35,062 bases of DNA from Rhodoplanes serenus (GTDB taxonomy: Bacteria > Pseudomonadota > Alphaproteobacteria > Rhizobiales > Xanthobacteraceae), in assembly GCA_945861855.1 (NCBI GenBank), contig CAMAWG010000025.1, forward strand, positions 1-35,062, read 5' to 3'. The notes beneath the pieces are model-generated. The model was not told the origin of the DNA. It did no database searches and saw only the letters and a list, made by a program, of their open reading frames with translations. The translations under genes and the position numbers were made by a program. Below are positions 30,922 to 35,062 of the stretch, one piece after another; position 1 is the stretch's first letter, and every line of letters begins with the position of its first letter.

Positions 30922-32988
30922 ATGAGACTCGTTCGCATCACTCTTGCAACTGTCGGCGCCGCGGCGATGGCCGCGGTGCTTGCGGGTGCGTGGTGGGTGC
31001 GGACGCTTCCGCCGCTGCGGGGAATTGCCGAGGCCGAGCTTTCGACCCAGGTGCTCGACCGCAACGGCACCCTGTTGCGGGCCTATGCGACGCCGGAAGG
31101 CCGCTGGCGGTTGCCGGCGACGGTGGACGACGTCGATCCGCGCTTCATCGAGATGCTGCGGACCTACGAAGACCGGCGCTTCCGCGAGCACGCGGGCGTC
31201 GATCCACGGGCGATGCTGCGCGCGGCGTGGCAGTTCGTCAGCAACGGCCGCATCATCTCCGGCGGATCGACCCTGACGATGCAGGTGGCGCGGCTGCTGG
31301 AGCCGCGCACCGAGCGAACGCTTGCGGCAAAGCTCCGCCAGATCGTGCGGGCCATTGAGATCGAGCGCAGCATGAGCAAGGCCGAGGTGCTTTCGCTCTA
31401 CCTGACGCTCGCGCCCTATGGCGGCAATCTCGAAGGCATCCGCGCGGCGTCGCTCGCCTATTTCGGCAAGGAGCCGAAGAAGCTTTCGCTCGCAGAAGCG
31501 GCGCTTCTGGTCGCGCTGCCGCAATCGCCGGAATGGCGGCGGCCGGACCGCTCAGCCGCCACGGCGCGCGCCGCCCGCGACCGCGTGCTCGATCGTATCG
31601 CCAAGGCAGGGCTCATTCCCGCCGACGAAGTGGCGTTCGCCAAGGCTGAGGCTGTCGCGGACGGCCGCCGCCCCATGCCCGCGCTGGCGCCGCACGCCGC
31701 CGATCAGGCGATTGCGGCTTTGCCGCAGCAGAAGCTCCATCGGCTGACCGTGGACGCGGGCTTGCAGAAAAACCTCGAAGATCTGGCGCGCGAACGGGCG
31801 CGTGCGCTCGGGCCCAACCTTTCGGTCGCGATCATGGCGGTGGACAACGCCACCGGCGAGGTGCTGGCGCGGGTGGCGTCGTCGGATTACTTCGACGAGC
31901 GCCGCGCCGGGCAGGTCGACATGACGGAGGCGCTGCGCTCGCCCGGCTCGGCATTGAAGCCTTTCATCTACGGGCTCGCCTTCGAGGACGGCATTGCGCA
32001 TCCGGAAACGCTGATCGAGGACCGGCCGGTGCGTTACGGCGCCTACGCGCCGGAGAATTTCGATCTCACGTTCCAGGGAACGGTGACGGCGCGCCGCGCG
32101 CTGCAACTGTCGCTCAACGTGCCTGCGGTGGCGCTGCTCGACGGCGTCGGCGCGAGCCGGCTGAACGCGCGCATCTCTCAGGCGGGTGGGACGCTGGTGC
32201 TGCCGAAGGGCGAGGCGCCGGGCCTGGCCATGGCGCTCGGCGGGCTCGGCATCAAGCTCTCGGACCTGACGATGCTCTATGTGGGCCTCGCGCGCGGCGG
32301 CAACGCCGTGCCGCTCACCGAGCGATTGACCGGCGCCGCGCCACTGGCGTCGCGCCGCCTGCTCGATCCGGTCGCGGCCTGGTACGTCGGCAATGTCCTC
32401 ATCGGGACACCGCCGCCGGAGAACGCCGCCGGCGGCCGCATCGCCTACAAGACCGGCACGTCCTACGGCTATCGCGACGCCTGGTCGGTCGGCTTCGACG
32501 GCAGGCGTACCATCGGCGTATGGGTCGGTCGGCCGGACGGCTCGCCGGTCGCGGGCCTGATCGGGCGCGTGGCCGCGGCGCCGATCCTGTTCGACGCCTT
32601 CGCGCGAACCGGGGAGAAACCCGCGCCGCTGGCTCCCGCGCCGCACGGCGCGCTGTTCTCCACCAGCGGGAAGCTGCCGGTGCCGCTGCGGAATTTCCGC
32701 CCCCAAGGCGTCGTCGCGGGCGACTGCACGGCGCAGCCGCTCCGCATAGCCTTCCCGCCGAACAATTCCCGCGTCGAACTCACGACATTCGACGGCAAGC
32801 CCGATCCGCTGGCGCTGAAAATCGCCGGCGGCGTCGAGCCGCTGACCGTGCTGGTCAACGGCGTGCCGGCGGCCGTACGCGCGGACCGCCGGACGCTGTT
32901 CGTCGAGCCCGACGGCCTGGGCTTCCTGCGGCTGACGGTGATCGACGCCAAAGGCGCGGCCGACAGCGTCATGGTACGGCTGCAATAA
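30922..32988 (+). CDS. pbpC: Penicillin-binding protein 1C (bifunctional peptidoglycan synthase)
   Basis: 688 residues. One N-terminal membrane anchor (about 5-25), then the GT51 glycosyltransferase with the catalytic glutamate region EDRRF (83-87) and GGSTLTMQVARLL, then the transpeptidase domain with S343-A-L-K346 in RSPGSALKPF, S397-L-N, and K510-T-G-T. The C-terminal part (about 595-688) is the PBP1C-type beta domain. It polymerises and may cross-link peptidoglycan at the outer face of the inner membrane. It lies 18 bp behind the alpha-2-macroglobulin gene, which is the widespread yfhM-pbpC arrangement. All catalytic motifs are intact. Confidence 0.95.
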   Translation: MRLVRITLATVGAAAMAAVLAGAWWVRTLPPLRGIAEAELSTQVLDRNGTLLRAYATPEGRWRLPATVDDVDPRFIEMLRTYEDRRFREHAGVDPRAMLRAAWQFVSNGRIISGGSTLTMQVARLLEPRTERTLAAKLRQIVRAIEIERSMSKAEVLSLYLTLAPYGGNLEGIRAASLAYFGKEPKKLSLAEAALLVALPQSPEWRRPDRSAATARAARDRVLDRIAKAGLIPADEVAFAKAEAVADGRRPMPALAPHAADQAIAALPQQKLHRLTVDAGLQKNLEDLARERARALGPNLSVAIMAVDNATGEVLARVASSDYFDERRAGQVDMTEALRSPGSALKPFIYGLAFEDGIAHPETLIEDRPVRYGAYAPENFDLTFQGTVTARRALQLSLNVPAVALLDGVGASRLNARISQAGGTLVLPKGEAPGLAMALGGLGIKLSDLTMLYVGLARGGNAVPLTERLTGAAPLASRRLLDPVAAWYVGNVLIGTPPPENAAGGRIAYKTGTSYGYRDAWSVGFDGRRTIGVWVGRPDGSPVAGLIGRVAAAPILFDAFARTGEKPAPLAPAPHGALFSTSGKLPVPLRNFRPQGVVAGDCTAQPLRIAFPPNNSRVELTTFDGKPDPLALKIAGGVEPLTVLVNGVPAAVRADRRTLFVEPDGLGFLRLTVIDAKGAADSVMVRLQ

Positions 32989-33050
32989 AGCGCGTTTCCA
33001 TCGCCCCACCGGCGTTGTAACGTCCCGAACCGAAGTGGGGAGGGCTCTGA

Positions 33051-33374
33051 ATGCTGCTGGATCATCGCACCTACACCGTGCGCGTGGGCACGCTGAAGAA
33101 GCAGCTCGCGCTCTACGAGAAGCACGGTCTTGCCGTTCAGAAGCGCCACCTGGGCGAGCCGCTCGCGTGGCTCGTCAGCGAGACCGGCGATGTCAACACC
33201 TACGTCCACATCTGGGTCTCCGAGGACGCCAACGACCGCAACCGCCGGCGCGATGCGCTCTACAAGGACCCGGAGTGGCAGGCCTATATCGCGATGAACG
33301 CGGAGGCCGGCTACCTGATCAAGCAGGAGAGCAAGCTGATGTCGCCGGCGCCGTTCGCGCCGATCAAGCGGTGA
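33051..33374 (+). CDS. NIPSNAP-family protein
   Basis: 107 residues with the compact NIPSNAP ferredoxin-like fold: it starts MLLDHRTYTVRVGTLKKQLA, has a middle strand TYVHIWVSEDANDRNRRRDA and a DPEWQAYIA helix. Small dimeric proteins of this family occur in catabolic operons of proteobacteria; no reaction is assigned with certainty. A GGGAGGG ribosome site precedes the ATG. The Bug-type binding-protein gene follows after 28 bp, so both probably belong to one operon with the aldolase. Confidence 0.85.
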   Translation: MLLDHRTYTVRVGTLKKQLALYEKHGLAVQKRHLGEPLAWLVSETGDVNTYVHIWVSEDANDRNRRRDALYKDPEWQAYIAMNAEAGYLIKQESKLMSPAPFAPIKR

Positions 33375-33402
33375 AAAACAGACATATCGTGGGAGAGAAA
33401 TC

Positions 33403-34377
33403 GTGACTGGATCGCGTGTGATGCTTTGGCTGGCGGCCGGCGTGGCCGCTTTTGCGGTCGCCGGGCCTGCGGCGGCGCAGGAATTTCCGTCGCGGACGGT
33501 CAAGATCGTCATGGGCTTCGGCGCGGGTGGCCTGGGCGATATCGCCGGCCGCGCCATCGGCGAGGTGATGTCGAAATCGATCGGCCAGCCGGTCATCATC
33601 GAGAACATGCCGGGCGCGGGCGGCGCGACCGCCGCGCTCGCCGTCGCGCGCGCCGCGCCGGATGGCCATTCCATGCTCTGGGTGAGCAGCCAGAACGCCA
33701 TCGCCCCGTCGATGTTCAAGTCGATGCCCTACGAATGGTCGCGGGATTTCACGCCGATCGGACCGATGGCGACCTTCGACTTCGTGCTGTTCGTGCACAA
33801 GGACAGCCCGCTCAAGACCGTGCAGGACGTCATCGCCCTGGCGAAGAAGGACCCCGACAAGTTCAACTTCGGCTCGATCGCGGTCGGCACCGCGCAGAAC
33901 CTTTCGACCCTGCAGTTCGTGTCGATGGCGGGCCTGAAGGTGCCGACGGTGCCGTTCCGCACCACTGGCGAGGTGATGACCGGGCTCATTTCCGGCAACA
34001 TCCAGGCGGCATTCGAGACGATCCCCGGCGCCATCGGCCAGATCAACAGTGGCCAGATGCGGGCGATCGCCGTGTCTTCGACCAAGCGCAATCCGTTCCT
34101 GCCGGACATCCCGACCATCGCCGAGAGCGGCGTGCCGAACTACCTGACCTACTCCTGGAACGGCATGGTCCTGCCGGCCAAGACGCCGCGCAACGTCGTG
34201 ATGCGGGTGAACAAGGAGATCAACAGCGCCATCGCGACGCCGGAGATTCAGAAGCGTTTCCGCGAGCTGATCATGGAGCCGCGCACCGGCACGCCGGAGG
34301 ATCTGCAGAAGATCTACGAGACCGACGTGACGGTGTGGCGCAAGATCATCACCGAGGCTAAAATCCAGCCCAATTGA
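33403..34377 (+). CDS. Tripartite tricarboxylate transporter (TTT) substrate-binding protein, Bug family
   Basis: 324 residues from a GTG at 33403 with GGGAGAG upstream. The signal peptide (about 1-26, ending GPAAAQ) sends it to the periplasm. The mature protein starts EFPSRTVKIVMGFGAGGLGD and continues with VIIENMPGAGGATAALAVAR, the usual Bug-family ligand loops. It binds a carboxylate or aromatic acid for uptake. The membrane parts TctA and TctB are not in the window, so it may work as an orphan binding protein, as many Bug proteins do, or they lie further right. The neighbouring NIPSNAP and aldolase genes suggest uptake of a pathway substrate. Confidence 0.92.
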   Translation: MTGSRVMLWLAAGVAAFAVAGPAAAQEFPSRTVKIVMGFGAGGLGDIAGRAIGEVMSKSIGQPVIIENMPGAGGATAALAVARAAPDGHSMLWVSSQNAIAPSMFKSMPYEWSRDFTPIGPMATFDFVLFVHKDSPLKTVQDVIALAKKDPDKFNFGSIAVGTAQNLSTLQFVSMAGLKVPTVPFRTTGEVMTGLISGNIQAAFETIPGAIGQINSGQMRAIAVSSTKRNPFLPDIPTIAESGVPNYLTYSWNGMVLPAKTPRNVVMRVNKEINSAIATPEIQKRFRELIMEPRTGTPEDLQKIYETDVTVWRKIITEAKIQPN

Positions 34378-34415
34378 ATCGGCCCACCGCGGAGCCCTGC
34401 CATGGGAGACCTGCC

Positions 34416-35062
34416 ATGAACGAGATCCCGAAGATCGACACCGCGACTGCGCGGCCCGCGAACATCGATTCCGCCGAATGGGAGACCCGCGTCGATCTCG
34501 CCGCCTGCTACCGGCTGGTCGATCTCTATGGAATGACCGACCTGCACCTCAACCACATCTCGGCGCGGGTGCCGGGCAGCGAGGAGCATTTCCTGATCAA
34601 CCCGTTCGGCATGATGTACGAGGAGATCACGGCGTCCTCGCTGATCAAGGTCGATCTCGACGGCAAGGTCATCGCCAATTCCAATCCGGAATACGGCGTC
34701 AATCTGGCGGGCTACGTGATCCACAGCGCGATCCACGGCGCGCGCCACGACGTCGGCTGCGTGCTGCACACCCACACCAACGCCGGCATGGCGGTGTCGG
34801 TGCTCAAGTGCGGGCTCCTGCCGCTGACGCAAACCGCGATGCGCTGGGGCAAGGTCGCCTATCACGACTTCGAGGGCGTGGCGGTCGAGGTCGATGAGCG
34901 GCAGCGGCTGGTCGACGATCTCGGCGACTGCGAGGTGATGATCCTGCGCAACCACGGCCTGCTTTCGGTGGGCCAGACCATCGGCCAGGCCTTCAACAGC
35001 ATCTATCGCCTGGAGCGCGCCTGCGAGACCCAGTTGCTGGCGATGGCCTGCAACAGCGAGAT
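34416..35062 (+). CDS. Class II aldolase/adducin-family protein (partial, runs off the window)
   Basis: 215 codons are visible from the ATG at 34416, which has GGGAG 8 nt upstream. The fold is clear: YRLVDLYGMTDLHLNHISAR, then the zinc-site HTHTN (about residues 115-120) and LRNHGLLSVGQTIGQAF with the last histidine. Members are fuculose-phosphate-type aldolases or decarboxylases acting on sugar acids or ring-fission products. It resembles in family the truncated aldolase at 52-366 but is a different gene, with a longer N-terminus. It probably forms an operon with the NIPSNAP and Bug genes. Confidence 0.9.
   Translation, partial: MNEIPKIDTATARPANIDSAEWETRVDLAACYRLVDLYGMTDLHLNHISARVPGSEEHFLINPFGMMYEEITASSLIKVDLDGKVIANSNPEYGVNLAGYVIHSAIHGARHDVGCVLHTHTNAGMAVSVLKCGLLPLTQTAMRWGKVAYHDFEGVAVEVDERQRLVDDLGDCEVMILRNHGLLSVGQTIGQAFNSIYRLERACETQLLAMACNSE

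Overview
The window is high-GC DNA with the gene style of an alphaproteobacterium, most likely Hyphomicrobiales (Bradyrhizobium, Rhodoplanes or Pseudolabrys-like). The signs are a tripartite-tricarboxylate (Bug) binding protein, small conserved proteins of that group, an alpha-2-macroglobulin/PBP1C pair, and many ATGA-type gene overlaps. The genus is an inference from gene content.

Left flank (1-8378). Two divergent catabolic operons look devoted to an aromatic or related ring compound. The minus-strand operon (quinone oxidoreductase, PEP mutase/isocitrate-lyase family lyase, flavoprotein monooxygenase, class II aldolase) is damaged: two single-base frameshifts and one truncated gene. The plus-strand operon (cupin, acyl-CoA-dehydrogenase-like flavoprotein, FAH-family hydrolase, extradiol VOC dioxygenase) is intact. 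Two short overlapping genes of unknown function follow.

Integrated island (8411-25415, about 17.0 kb). A P4-type tyrosine integrase has inserted the island exactly in the anticodon loop and 3' anticodon stem of a host tRNA-Arg(UCU) gene on the minus strand. The 3' half of that tRNA lies at the left end and the 5' half at the right end, sharing a 12-bp core. The core is too short to rebuild the tRNA, but the island carries its own complete and diverged tRNA-Arg(UCU) just inside the right end. The cargo is two AlpA-like regulators, a PC4-like ssDNA-binding protein, a RepA-like ATPase followed by a phased TTCCAAC repeat array (possible origin), a TerS-like HTH protein, several small phage-type proteins, and four large proteins resembling podovirus internal core/ejection proteins, one with a lytic transglycosylase domain. 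I see no terminase large subunit, portal, capsid, tail or holin gene. This looks like a phage satellite or satellite-like island that brings its own DNA-ejection proteins; that reading is an inference.

Right flank (25448-35062). An ordinary chromosomal block: alpha-2-macroglobulin and penicillin-binding protein 1C (envelope defence and repair pair), then a NIPSNAP protein, a Bug-type solute-binding protein and a class II aldolase that runs off the window, suggesting another catabolic or uptake operon.
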